Source: an uncultured Bacilli bacterium (GTDB taxonomy: Bacteria; Bacillota_I; Bacilli_A; RF39; UBA660). Taken from it: DNA of 18,257 nt. Location of the stretch: contig CANRHM010000011.1 of the NCBI GenBank assembly GCA_947630415.1, positions 1-18,257 on the forward strand, read 5' to 3'. A program made the position numbers and the translations under genes. The notes under the pieces were generated by a model. It was not told the DNA's origin and did no database searches. It saw nothing but the letters and a program-made list of their open reading frames with translations. Positions 1 to 6,954 of this stretch are shown piece by piece (positions within the stretch are counted from its first letter, which is position 1; every line of letters begins with the position of its first letter).

Positions 1-67
1 CTACTCTTAATATTCCTACTTTAGTTTCTTTAACTTTTATTTCTGTTTTAATTAATTCTTGTTTCAT
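1..67 (-). CDS. 5' end of an unidentified gene (partial)
   Basis: An ATG at 65-67 on the minus strand is preceded by a good ribosome binding site (AAGGGGG, 5 nt upstream) and opens a frame without stops to the window edge. Only 22 codons are visible, beginning MKQELIKTEIKVKETKVGIL. The peptide is Lys/Glu-rich, with no signal peptide or membrane segment in the visible part. A TAAAAT -10-like hexamer lies at 93-98, just beyond the tRNA-Thr terminator. Too little is present to assign a function. Confidence 0.6.
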   Translation of the reverse strand, partial: MKQELIKTEIKVKETKVGILRV

Positions 68-118
68 ATTTTCCCCCTTAATTACTAAAATAATTTTATC
101 ATAAATTATTGAATATTA

Positions 119-157
119 AAACTCGAACTTATTAAATATTTTAAAAAGTCCGAGTTT
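119..157 (-). terminator. Intrinsic terminator after tRNA-Thr
   Basis: On the minus strand AAACTCGGAC pairs with GTTCGAGTTT (10 bp, one G-U), with a long AT-rich loop of about 19 nt and a short T run after it. It sits 10 nt beyond the tRNA CCA end and ends that transcript before the partial gene at 1-67. Its 3' arm shares GTTCGAGTTTTA with the terminator of tRNA-Arg(CCG). Confidence 0.7.
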
Positions 158-167
158 CCTATCAACC

Positions 168-241
168 TGGTGCCGAAAGACAGAATTGAACTGTCCGCTG
201 ATCCTTACCAAGGATCTGTTTTACCACTAAACTATATCGGC
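168..241 (-). tRNA. tRNA-Thr (anticodon GGT), CCA encoded
   Basis: Read on the minus strand this folds as a full cloverleaf. The acceptor stem is GCCGATA with TTTCGGC (one T-T mismatch), the D arm GTTT/AAAC, the anticodon stem GATCC/GGATC with loop TTGGTAA, and the T arm GACAG-TTCAATT-CTGTC. The variable loop is 4 nt. The anticodon GGT at loop positions 34-36 reads threonine codons ACC/ACU. The discriminator is A and CCA is encoded (168-170). It lies 29 nt after the stop of the upstream protein gene with no convincing promoter between, so it may be processed from that operon's transcript. Confidence 0.93.
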
Positions 242-270
242 AAAAAAGAACGAACGATTTCGTTACTTCT

Positions 271-1671
271 TTATTCTAACATACTTTTCTTTTTCTTGAA
301 AGTCTTTTTCTTATTTTTATTCATGGCTTTTTCTTTGGTAGCATCGTTGTAGATGGTCTTACTGATGACTTTGCTATTTTTCTTATGAAATTCATGATCT
401 AAATAATCGAGATAAGTACCCGGTGTAATAAGTCCTACCATCTTCAATAGATCGGTTCCACTTTTTCCAACAATACGGTCGGCAAAAGCAGTACAATTGG
501 TTCCTAACACAAAATAGGTTTTAAAAGGTCCTTCATGAAACTTATAAAACTTAGTTTTCTTCTTTGTTTCAAGATATAAAACACTGGCATAGTCTTCGTA
601 TTCATCTACTTTTTTGATGATTTTTTTAGATAAATCTCTTTGCGCAATGGAATACCAAGTATAAGCATTTTCTTTCACTTTATCGAGTTCCTTACGAATC
701 CTTTTTTTCTCATCTTCCGTTAGTCTTAAACCAAAGCCAATAAGGGTCTTTTCACTTTGTTTGATGACAAACGGAATGTAACTTTTTCGATCTGATTCAA
801 ATAAGACTCCATCCCCTATACTATCAAAAAGTCGAAGAGAAGTATTATCGTAATTGCCATACGAAATAATCTTTCCATCGAAATAGAAATCCATGTGGCC
901 AAACTGATTAAAACCTATAGGAGACAAATGGATAAAAATCTCTAAATCACATTTTTCTTCTTCTTTTTCTTGTGCATAGTCTGATTCATTGATTTCTTTT
1001 AAATCATTGAAATAATGGTTTACGTCGTTTAACATTTTCCGCGGCATAAAGGCTTCTAGAAATACCGGAAGGGTAATACGAAAACTTCTTTTGATTTTCT
1101 TTTTATATCGATTTGGTAAAATTTCTTTTAATAATTCACGGTACTCACTTAAACCTAATAAAATGCCATAGAAACCCATGATAGATAAAAGCGTTGGCAG
1201 ATGACCTAGAGGAGAAAATAAGAAACTAACTCCCGCAATGAGATAAAAAATACTTAAAAACAAATCCATCCATTTCGTACTTAAATGATTTGCTCTCGAG
1301 ATTAAATAATCGACTCCTTTAATTAAAAAATTAAAAAGCAAGTAAAAAGCAAACAAAAGCGGTAAAATGGATAAAGGAATGCCAGGGAACAAAACCATGA
1401 TGATACCAAATAATAAGTTTCCACAAGCAAGGATGAGATCTTGTTTCTTAAATTTCTTTTTGTCTTTAAATAAGACACTTAATAATTGAGATATTCCTAG
1501 TAGAAGAAAAATATAGACCATAAAGGTTATGACTTTTTCATATAGATTTTGATTTCCTATCATAATACTGGCACTTAAAATAATAATCAACGTACCAGAT
1601 AATATATAATTGGTCCAATTTAAGTATTTAATACCTTTCATTTGCTTCACTTCCATTACAACTTCATTCAT
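271..1671 (-). CDS. Multi-TM DUF308/HdeD-like protein with C-terminal permuted papain-like domain
   Basis: The protein has 466 residues. Residues about 14-190 form six or more hydrophobic helices with small loops, resembling the DUF308/HdeD-type membrane repeat. A soluble domain of about 270 residues follows. In it, FNQFGHMDFYFDGK gives a His near a beta-strand, and roughly 140 residues later GTNCTAFADRIVG gives a Cys at the head of a helix. This His-then-Cys order is that of circularly permuted NlpC/P60-LRAT papain-fold proteins. The very C-terminus is Lys-rich. The gene is last in an operon, its ATG overlapping the stop of the HD gene (ATGAATGA). An internal ATG near 1641 (MKGIKYLNW), preceded by GGAAGTG, is an alternative start. 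The membrane part is visible; the papain-like call is inferred from two motifs. Activity and substrate are unknown. Confidence 0.6.
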   Translation of the reverse strand: MNEVVMEVKQMKGIKYLNWTNYILSGTLIIILSASIMIGNQNLYEKVITFMVYIFLLLGISQLLSVLFKDKKKFKKQDLILACGNLLFGIIMVLFPGIPLSILPLLFAFYLLFNFLIKGVDYLISRANHLSTKWMDLFLSIFYLIAGVSFLFSPLGHLPTLLSIMGFYGILLGLSEYRELLKEILPNRYKKKIKRSFRITLPVFLEAFMPRKMLNDVNHYFNDLKEINESDYAQEKEEEKCDLEIFIHLSPIGFNQFGHMDFYFDGKIISYGNYDNTSLRLFDSIGDGVLFESDRKSYIPFVIKQSEKTLIGFGLRLTEDEKKRIRKELDKVKENAYTWYSIAQRDLSKKIIKKVDEYEDYASVLYLETKKKTKFYKFHEGPFKTYFVLGTNCTAFADRIVGKSGTDLLKMVGLITPGTYLDYLDHEFHKKNSKVISKTIYNDATKEKAMNKNKKKTFKKKKSMLE

Positions 1672-2209
1672 TCTTTTTAGGTATATTGATTCCTAAATAC
1701 CTAGGGAGTTCATTTAAATCAAAAACAATATCCATCGAAATAATCTTATCGGCCGTGGTAACGATCCAACTTTCAATATATTTAGGAAACTTTCGGTTTA
1801 GAGGGAACATATGATGCGTAATAGCATCTTCAACATAAGGATCCATTAAATCCGGAAAATGCGTATAGGCATTCTTAGAGGCTTCATAAGCATGGGTAAA
1901 TCCATGTTTTCGAAAAAAGCGTTTATCAAGTCTACTCTCTCTCCAGGGAGTGGAATAAAAATCGTGTAAAAGTCCTGCAATAGCCACATCTTGGATAGAT
2001 AATTCTGGAAAATAGGGCTTTAATTTTTTGGCAATGTGATAACCACAAAGAGATACTTGTAAACAGTGATCATAGACAGATCCATTATGGTGCTTGATTT
2101 CTTTTCGTTTTAAAAACTCCGGATGCAGTAAAATAGGTTTTACCATTAAGTAATATTCTTTTAAGTCTTCTTTATTAGAAGTCTTTTTTGAAGATTTCTT
2201 TTTTAACAT
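1664..2209 (-). CDS. HD-domain phosphohydrolase family protein
   Basis: This 181-residue protein carries the HD superfamily metal-site pattern: H48 (in DHCLQVS), H82-D83 (GLLHDF), H106, H132/H133 (ITHHMFP) and D154 (TTADK). Such proteins usually hydrolyse phosphate esters, often nucleotides, but the substrate cannot be read from the sequence. The N-terminus is Lys/Ser-rich and the protein looks cytoplasmic. It overlaps the upstream thioredoxin-like gene by 7 nt and the downstream DUF308-like gene by 8 nt, so the three are translationally coupled. A paralog at 7631-8137 shares LxHPEFLK, the HH pair, the HD core and MFPxxxxxPKYxESWIV. Confidence 0.85.
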   Translation of the reverse strand: MLKKKSSKKTSNKEDLKEYYLMVKPILLHPEFLKRKEIKHHNGSVYDHCLQVSLCGYHIAKKLKPYFPELSIQDVAIAGLLHDFYSTPWRESRLDKRFFRKHGFTHAYEASKNAYTHFPDLMDPYVEDAITHHMFPLNRKFPKYIESWIVTTADKIISMDIVFDLNELPRYLGINIPKKNE

Positions 2210-2760
2210 AGATCATCACAAGTTATAATATTTTGCATTTGTCCTAAAAGATGCTTTTTAAATTCTTCTAATTTAGAATCCTCTAAATCTTCACTGGGAT
2301 AAGTTAAAACCTCTTTTATGGTTCCTTTTTCAACAAAGATAAGTAATGGTAAATCTTCTTCCTCTACATAATCTTTTAAAAAGTCTTCTACTTCCGTTGC
2401 AGCATAGTAATCGATGATTTCCATTCCTACTTCGTTTGCAGTGTCAAGCAAAATAGGAACTAATTTTCTTGAACGATGATCTGTAGGATTCCCTATATAT
2501 AAAAGTCCTGTTCCTTCTTTAAGAAGAGATGACACTTCATCTTTATTCATATTCGAAATTAAAGCATCGTTTTCAATCGTTAAAGATTCAAACTCTACTC
2601 CACTCGTATCTTTTTGACCATTATATTTTTCATAAATTTCCTTAAATGTTTCTTCTTTTAACGGTGGTTTTGTAAAATAGTAAACACCGTAAAAGATACC
2701 AATTAAAAGAAGAAGTCCTACGACTATTAAGAGGATTTTTTTAACTTTTTCTTGTTTCAT
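2203..2760 (-). CDS. Membrane-anchored thioredoxin-fold protein lacking CxxC
   Basis: A single N-terminal membrane helix (residues about 8-28) is followed by an extracytoplasmic domain of about 155 residues. Residues 84-100 (TGLLYIGNPTDHRSRKL) match the beta-strand and active-site loop of thioredoxins, but the usual CxxC position reads DHRS (94-97). A proline in EEEDLPLLIFVEKG (P138) matches the conserved cis-proline, so the fold looks intact. The protein ends in CDDLC, with Cys at 181 and 185. It is the first gene of the operon, behind a strong sigma-A-like promoter at 2783-2811 and an AAAGGA ribosome site. It probably does not act as a normal disulfide oxidoreductase; it may bind a partner or use the C-terminal cysteines. 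The role is unknown. Confidence 0.75.
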   Translation of the reverse strand: MKQEKVKKILLIVVGLLLLIGIFYGVYYFTKPPLKEETFKEIYEKYNGQKDTSGVEFESLTIENDALISNMNKDEVSSLLKEGTGLLYIGNPTDHRSRKLVPILLDTANEVGMEIIDYYAATEVEDFLKDYVEEEDLPLLIFVEKGTIKEVLTYPSEDLEDSKLEEFKKHLLGQMQNIITCDDLC

Positions 2761-2782
2761 GTTCTGTTTCCTTTCTAGTTTT

Positions 2783-2811
2783 ATTTTAACGATTTATACT
2801 TCTACTGTCAA
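2783..2811 (-). promoter_or_regulatory. Sigma-A-like promoter of the thioredoxin-like/HD/DUF308 operon
   Basis: On the minus strand TTGACA (2806-2811) and TAAAAT (2783-2788) are separated by exactly 17 nt. The -35 is a perfect match and the -10 matches 5 of 6. The predicted transcription start lies just upstream of the ribosome site of the 2760 start, so the leader is very short. Confidence 0.75.
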
Positions 2812-2862
2812 ATAAAGAAAGTCTCTTTTTCTAGGAAAATTCTTCTAGATTTTTTACAAAGT

Positions 2863-2887
2863 AAAACTCGAACTATAAAGGTTCGAG
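2863..2887 (-). terminator. Intrinsic terminator after tRNA-Arg(CCG)
   Basis: On the minus strand CTCGAAC and GTTCGAG form a perfect 7-bp stem with a 7-nt loop, followed by TTTT. It begins 13 nt after the tRNA CCA end. Confidence 0.75.
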
Positions 2888-2899
2888 CCTTTTTCAGTC

Positions 2900-2976
2900 T
2901 GGTGTCCACGACGAGAGTCGAACTCGTGACCTTTGCCTTCGGAGGGCAACACTCTATCCAACTGAGCTACGTGAAC
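2900..2976 (-). tRNA. tRNA-Arg (anticodon CCG), CCA encoded
   Basis: The minus-strand cloverleaf has acceptor GTTCACG/CGTGGAC (one G-U), D arm GCTC/GAGT, anticodon stem TTGCC/GGCAA with loop CTCCGAA, and T arm ACGAG-TTCGACT-CTCGT. Anticodon CCG reads CGG, a codon that should be rare in this AT-rich genome. CCA is encoded at 2900-2902. It is an independent unit with its own promoter (2993-3021) and terminator (2863-2887). Confidence 0.95.
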
Positions 2977-2992
2977 AAAGGATTTCTCCTTC

Positions 2993-3021
2993 ATTATAGC
3001 ATTAATTGAACAGTTTGTTAA
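2993..3021 (-). promoter_or_regulatory. Promoter of tRNA-Arg(CCG)
   Basis: On the minus strand TTAACA (3016-3021, 5 of 6) and a perfect TATAAT (2993-2998) are spaced by 17 nt. The site begins only 2 nt beyond the stop codon of the glycosyltransferase gene. The predicted start lies about 10 nt before the mature tRNA 5' end. Confidence 0.8.
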
Positions 3022-3022
3022 T

Positions 3023-4246
3023 TTATTTTTTTGCTTGCTTTTCGGTATGTTCAATCTTTTTCCACTCCACCTCTTTACCAAAGAGTGCTTTGATAGCACA
3101 AGGGATATAACTTAAAAGATAAAATGGATTTAATAAAACGGCTTGATAAAGTGTTTTCTTCTTTATATTTAATTTTCCTCTTTCACTTTGTACCATGTAA
3201 AGGGTAATCAAAGCCAAAATAATATAGAGTAAAAGCAAAAAGATAAAGAAATATTTTACAAATTTTAAGTCAACAGGAATGGCTAATAGAAAAGATAATA
3301 ACAATAGAAGGGAACCTACTACCAAAAAGATGTAAGGCTTTACTCCTAACCAATAAGAGATTACGGAGCCATGATTCTTTCCTTTTTTAAACATTTTTTT
3401 ACGAAGCGAAGCAAGGTACTTTTTTCTAGAATCAAAGAAGCCTCTAATCCAACGTATTCTTTGAGGAATGGTTGTTTTAAATTTTGTTGGTTGTTCATCG
3501 TAAAAGATAGCTTTCTCATTATAATCCATAGTAAAACCATGAAGTACCGCATAAAGTGTTAATTCGTAGTCCTCCGTCAATTCATGAAAAGGAAAACCTT
3601 TCCATTTTTCAACGATTTCTCCTCGAATATAAAAGCCTGTCCCTGAAAGCGTAAGATTGTTGGTACGTTCTTTTCTTTTTTGATTTCCTAGCGTATTAAT
3701 CATCGAAAAAGTAAGCGAAGAACAAGCGGCTATTCTAGAAGTGTTTTGATTTTTACAATTTCGGTAACCAATTCCTATGTCGTATCCTTTTTGATAAGAT
3801 AAAGTCATTTCTTTTACAAAGTCTTTATCGAGTATGTTATCGGCATCAAAAATAAAATAAGCGTCATATTTTTTCCCTTTTTCTAAAAGATATTTAATGC
3901 CATCATCAAGGGCATATCCTTTTCTAGCTAAGCTTTTATTTTGACGATATACTAAAGTTACTTTTTCTTTTTTAATAATGGGTACAGCCTTGTCCATTTC
4001 ATCTGGAACAATCACATAAATGTCTTTAGGATCTACCTTAACACTTTGTTCTTTGATACTTTTGATAAGACCTTCGATTACTTTTTCTTCACCTCTTGCT
4101 GGGATTAAAAAAGCAAAATGAGCTTCTTTATTTTTAGACGAAGGAGGATTATGGTCTAGTCTTAAAACCAGACTATTTATGAAAAGAGCTAAGATTCCTA
4201 ATACTATTAGTATAACGGCAATAGATGCAATTATTAGTGCGATCAT
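3023..4246 (-). CDS. Family 2 membrane glycosyltransferase
   Basis: This 407-residue protein has one N-terminal membrane helix (about 5-28), a cytoplasmic GT-A domain (about 42-285) and two or three C-terminal membrane helices (about 300-355 and near 375). The GT2 signatures are visible: FLIPARGEE (about 46-54), the DxD-type metal site FDADN (133-137), the acceptor/base motif TEDYE (224-228) and QRIRW (262-266), the QxxRW motif of processive or polysaccharide-type enzymes. It should transfer a sugar from a nucleotide-sugar to a membrane-bound or growing polymer acceptor; the sugar is not determinable. Its ribosome site GAAGGAG is built from the last codons and stop of the upstream gene, 6 nt away, so the two are coupled. 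It is the last gene of the operon led by the pseudouridine synthase. Confidence 0.88.
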   Translation of the reverse strand: MIALIIASIAVILIVLGILALFINSLVLRLDHNPPSSKNKEAHFAFLIPARGEEKVIEGLIKSIKEQSVKVDPKDIYVIVPDEMDKAVPIIKKEKVTLVYRQNKSLARKGYALDDGIKYLLEKGKKYDAYFIFDADNILDKDFVKEMTLSYQKGYDIGIGYRNCKNQNTSRIAACSSLTFSMINTLGNQKRKERTNNLTLSGTGFYIRGEIVEKWKGFPFHELTEDYELTLYAVLHGFTMDYNEKAIFYDEQPTKFKTTIPQRIRWIRGFFDSRKKYLASLRKKMFKKGKNHGSVISYWLGVKPYIFLVVGSLLLLLSFLLAIPVDLKFVKYFFIFLLLLYIILALITLYMVQSERGKLNIKKKTLYQAVLLNPFYLLSYIPCAIKALFGKEVEWKKIEHTEKQAKK

Positions 4247-4252
4247 TTTTTG

Positions 4253-4945
4253 TCACTCCTTCACTTGCATATTCGGGAAGTGTCTCATTAGTACTTCATC
4301 GGTATAGACTTGATCATAAAATTTGCCTACTACCGTGTAAGGTGGAATGTTTTCCCTTCGAAAAGTCCAACGTGCTAAAGCGGTCCATGAGACCAACATA
4401 TCAAGACCTAAGAAGATAGCTAAAAATAAGGTGATTCCCTTTCCTAGTTTATAGGGGATTTTTTCAATTAAACGAGAAAGAAAGGGATAGACATAACGAA
4501 CTAAGATGAAAGCCCCCATTCCCCATCCTAGCATGATTGGAATAGTGGTTCTTCCATGAATATTTAAAAATTGTTTGGAGTAGTCCCAAGATACGGTTCC
4601 AATAAAGGTTTCTTGTAGGAAACTTGTCATGTATTCAAAGATACCACCGATAAGGCCTCCATACAAAATGAGTTCTATATTGGTATGTTTTCTTCTTGAA
4701 AGAAGATAAATGAACAAGACCATACCTGCACCATAGATCGGACTAAAAGGACCATAGAGAACACCTCTTCGAGGAAACCATTTAAGGACATGATACACAT
4801 TAAAATACTTTATGCCACTTAATATTTCTTCATAATAGGCACCGATAATAGAACCGATCACAAAAATAAGAAACAACTTTTCTTTCGAAAGTCCTTTAGC
4901 AAAAATCTTTTTTTCTTCTTTCGTTTGTTCATTTGTCTTGGCCAT
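4253..4945 (-). CDS. CmpB-like (PF06541-type, 'putative ABC transporter type IV') membrane protein
   Basis: This is a 230-residue membrane protein with about five or six hydrophobic segments. Motifs typical of this poorly understood family are visible: GSIIGAYYEEI near the first helix, RRGVLYGPFSPIYGAG in the loop before the second, GGLIGGIFEYMTSFL, then SWDYS and a GWGMGAF helix. An ABC ATPase partner is absent here and the family name should not be taken as proof of transport. I chose the ATG at 4945; a GTG three codons upstream (4954) would add MIK, but it lies inside the purine-rich ribosome site GAAGAGAAG. It sits between the pseudouridine synthase (26 nt away) and the glycosyltransferase (6 nt away). 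Confidence 0.75.
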   Translation of the reverse strand: MAKTNEQTKEEKKIFAKGLSKEKLFLIFVIGSIIGAYYEEILSGIKYFNVYHVLKWFPRRGVLYGPFSPIYGAGMVLFIYLLSRRKHTNIELILYGGLIGGIFEYMTSFLQETFIGTVSWDYSKQFLNIHGRTTIPIMLGWGMGAFILVRYVYPFLSRLIEKIPYKLGKGITLFLAIFLGLDMLVSWTALARWTFRRENIPPYTVVGKFYDQVYTDEVLMRHFPNMQVKE

Positions 4946-4971
4946 TTTAATCACTTCTCTTCTACTTCTAA

Positions 4972-5829
4972 TTATTGTAAGAAAGACGGTATCTTGCTTT
5001 CAAAAACGACTACTTGATGTGTATAAGGATCTTTTAGTATGAGTTTATTATGATGTAGAGCTAGACGATGATATACGTTTTTTGTGGATCCATATTTGCT
5101 ATCTCCTACAATGGGATGACCTAGATTTTGCATATGTACACGAATTTGGTTTTTTCTTCCTGTTTTCAAGTGTAGCTTTACCCAGGTTAAGTCGTTTTGT
5201 ACTTTTAAAACTTCATACTCGGTGATGGCTTCTTTTCCTTTATTTGGATTATTGGTGACATAGACTACGTGTTCTTTGTTTTCACTTAAGTAGTTGTGGA
5301 TAACGCCTCTTTTTTCTTTTATACATCCTTCGACAATCGCAAGATATTCTCTTTCTATTACCAACGTATTCCACTCTTCTTGCAATAATGCTTTAGTTTT
5401 TTTATCTTTGGCAAAAACGACAAGGCCTGAAGTATCTTTATCAATCCGATTGACAATATAGATTTTATTTTTGGGATGAATTGTTTTAACGTATTCACTT
5501 ACCATACGATATAGGGTATTTTCTTTTTCTTTGGTGGTTGCAATGGTAAGAAGACCTACTGGTTTATCAACCACTATATAATGATCGTTTTCTTCTACAA
5601 TGGAAAGACGTTTATCTAAAATCATTCCATAGGGCTTACTCTTTTTTATTTCAATTTTATCGCCCGATTTTAAACGTTCATTAAATTGAGTCGTCAATTT
5701 TCCATTGTGAAAAACACATTTATTTTGTAGTAAGGCTTTCACTTTTTTCTTGGGACTTTCACTATAAAGCTGATACAAAAAAGCTAAAAGCTCCATAGGT
5801 TCCTTAACAATTACTTCTTTTTCCTTCAT
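4972..5829 (-). CDS. RluA-family 23S rRNA-type pseudouridine synthase
   Basis: Residues about 13-62 look like a small S4-type RNA-binding domain (KVKALLQNKCVFHNGK ... LKSGDKIEI). The catalytic domain follows, with VVDKPVGLL (87-95) and NRIDKDTSG (127-135), the RluA motif HRLDxxTSG with Asn in place of His and catalytic D130 intact. The later motifs GRKNQIRVHMQNLGHPIVGDSKYG and LALHH are also present. It should isomerise uridine to pseudouridine in rRNA or tRNA; the target site is not determinable. At 285 residues it has normal length. I start at the ATG at 5829, preceded by AGAGGA; the ATG at 5850 overlaps the TATAAT promoter element (5849-5854), so it cannot be the start. It is first in a three-gene operon. 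Confidence 0.92.
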   Translation of the reverse strand: MKEKEVIVKEPMELLAFLYQLYSESPKKKVKALLQNKCVFHNGKLTTQFNERLKSGDKIEIKKSKPYGMILDKRLSIVEENDHYIVVDKPVGLLTIATTKEKENTLYRMVSEYVKTIHPKNKIYIVNRIDKDTSGLVVFAKDKKTKALLQEEWNTLVIEREYLAIVEGCIKEKRGVIHNYLSENKEHVVYVTNNPNKGKEAITEYEVLKVQNDLTWVKLHLKTGRKNQIRVHMQNLGHPIVGDSKYGSTKNVYHRLALHHNKLILKDPYTHQVVVFESKIPSFLQ

Positions 5830-5848
5830 AACTATTCCTCTAGGATTC

Positions 5849-5854
5849 ATTATA
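5849..5854 (-). promoter_or_regulatory. -10 element of the pseudouridine synthase operon
   Basis: A perfect TATAAT on the minus strand lies 19 nt upstream of the chosen ATG. The -35 region falls in the T tail of the preceding terminator and is not a recognisable match, so only the -10 is called. The inferred leader is about 13 nt and contains AGAGGA. Confidence 0.5.
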
Positions 5855-5869
5855 CTATAATTTAGGCAA

Positions 5870-5891
5870 AGAAAAAAGCCTCTTTAGGCTA
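5870..5891 (-). terminator. Intrinsic terminator of the DUF1292-like operon
   Basis: On the minus strand AGCCT and AGGCT form a 5-bp stem with a 4-nt loop, followed by TTTTTTC. The stop codon TAG of the upstream gene is part of the stem. It separates this operon from the pseudouridine synthase operon. Confidence 0.75.
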
Positions 5892-6125
5892 TTGTTCATT
5901 GGCTTTGACAAAGGCATCCATGACTTTTTTAAATTCTTCGTCATCTTCTAGGTAACAAAAGTAGGCTTTTCCTTGTTCTTCTTCTACTCTTCTAATGCAA
6001 AAATCATTTTCATCGGTCACATTAACAAAATAACAATATCTTTTGTTCCCAATGGTAAGATCTTTTAAGACGATGTAGTCTTCCCCATTATCAAGTGTTA
6101 CTGTGGTTACTTTATATTCTTCCAC
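5889..6125 (-). CDS. DUF1292-like small acidic protein
   Basis: This 78-residue protein has the pattern of the DUF1292 family: VTLDNGEDYIVLKDLTIGNKRYCYFVNVTDE, then alternating strands and an acidic C-terminal part (YLEDDEEFKKVMDAF). There is no membrane segment. Translation starts at a GTG (6123-6125) chosen because an almost perfect AAAGGAGG lies 6 nt upstream, inside the end of the preceding gene; the two frames overlap by 14 nt. The stop lies inside the terminator stem. The family has no firmly known function and co-transcription with an unknown one-TM protein gives no direct clue. Confidence 0.7.
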   Translation of the reverse strand: MEEYKVTTVTLDNGEDYIVLKDLTIGNKRYCYFVNVTDENDFCIRRVEEEQGKAYFCYLEDDEEFKKVMDAFVKANEQ

Positions 6126-6843
6126 GAGAAGCCTCCTTTCCCTTTCCTAAATATTCGCCAAGTCTTGCTTCTTGGTAGTTTTCATAAACTGCATAATCAG
6201 GATGATTAGTACCTTTAAAAAAGTATCCATTATGAATGAGCATCGATTCTTGTCCAGTTCTACCTGTCTCCTTATTTTCCTTAAAACCAAAATCAGCTAG
6301 CGCTAAATCAAAATTCGCTTTTTGCTGTTCTTTAGGTGAACCTCTTTCTATGATATAAAAGAGAAAGGCTTGATCTTTTGAATCGGTCAAATCAAGATTA
6401 AGTTTATCCGCAATTTGATTGTATACTAAATTACGGTCTACTGCTTCTTCTAAGTTAGGTGGTACTTCTACTCCTAAATCTTGCGTAAACGCTTCCGCTC
6501 TTGCTGTGGTATCTTGAATATAACTAATAGCACTTCCAATTTGTGCAACGGATGCCACCATAGCAATTGCAACAAATGCTGTAGATGCTGCTTTTAATAC
6601 CTCATTTGTTAAAAAAACACCTTCGTCTTTAATTTGAATCCCTGACTTTAAAGTCTTTCCTAGATTTGTTATTTTTTGATTTAATAGTGTCATATTTGCT
6701 TTTTGAATAGGAATTCTTGGCCTATCTTTTCCAACACTTTTTGCTCTTACTTGTTGCAACGACATGGCAAGTTCTTCTTTGGCCTTTTGATGATGACGAT
6801 TAACCATACTTAAAGATTCGTTATCTAATTGTCTATTATCCAT
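6112..6843 (-). CDS. Unknown protein with one central membrane segment
   Basis: I do not recognise this 243-residue protein. Residues 1-65 are polar and basic (many Gln, Lys, Arg), a hydrophobic Ala/Val-rich stretch at about 92-110 (STAFVAIAMVASVAQIGSAI) could span the membrane, and the rest is soluble and mixed-charge, with a basic end (GKGKEASRGRI). No catalytic motif is evident. The start at 6843 has a TAGGTG ribosome site; an earlier in-frame ATG at 6903 has none and lies upstream of the promoter. It is co-transcribed with the DUF1292-like gene, which it overlaps. The promoter at 6865-6893 has a perfect -35. Confidence 0.7.
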   Translation of the reverse strand: MDNRQLDNESLSMVNRHHQKAKEELAMSLQQVRAKSVGKDRPRIPIQKANMTLLNQKITNLGKTLKSGIQIKDEGVFLTNEVLKAASTAFVAIAMVASVAQIGSAISYIQDTTARAEAFTQDLGVEVPPNLEEAVDRNLVYNQIADKLNLDLTDSKDQAFLFYIIERGSPKEQQKANFDLALADFGFKENKETGRTGQESMLIHNGYFFKGTNHPDYAVYENYQEARLGEYLGKGKEASRGRI

Positions 6844-6864
6844 ATTTTCACCTACTCTACTATA

Positions 6865-6893
6865 AGAATAAAGGATTCTTTCTATTTTGTCAA
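6865..6893 (-). promoter_or_regulatory. Sigma-A-like promoter of the unknown/DUF1292-like operon
   Basis: On the minus strand TTGACA (6888-6893) and TATTCT (6865-6870) are 17 nt apart. The -35 is embedded in TTTGACAAA, which also resembles a Spo0A box, but one match over a -35 is not enough to claim Spo0A control. Confidence 0.6.
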
Positions 6894-6954
6894 AAGATAA
6901 CATTTTTTTCTTATAAAATTAACATATTTATACAAAAAAAGATTGCGCTTGCAT

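Noticed and set aside
244..266. Hairpin AACGA/TCGTT and T run just before tRNA-Thr on the minus strand
   Set aside because: Stem of only 5 bp with a 2-nt loop; the T run is offset and reaches the tRNA, so it is not called as a terminator.
170..352. Plus-strand open frame across tRNA-Thr
   Set aside because: It is the antisense of the tRNA and of the end of the DUF308-like gene, with no ribosome site.
2828..2856. Plus-strand hairpin TCTAG/CTAGA followed by TTTTTT
   Set aside because: No plus-strand gene lies upstream for it to terminate; the stem is short and AT-rich.
2854..3099. Minus-strand open frame across tRNA-Arg(CCG)
   Set aside because: It reads through the tRNA, its promoter and its terminator; not a protein gene.
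6886..6894. TTTGTCAAA, a perfect single Spo0A-box match
   Set aside because: Its reverse complement contains the TTGACA -35 of a normally spaced promoter, which explains the sequence; there is no second box.
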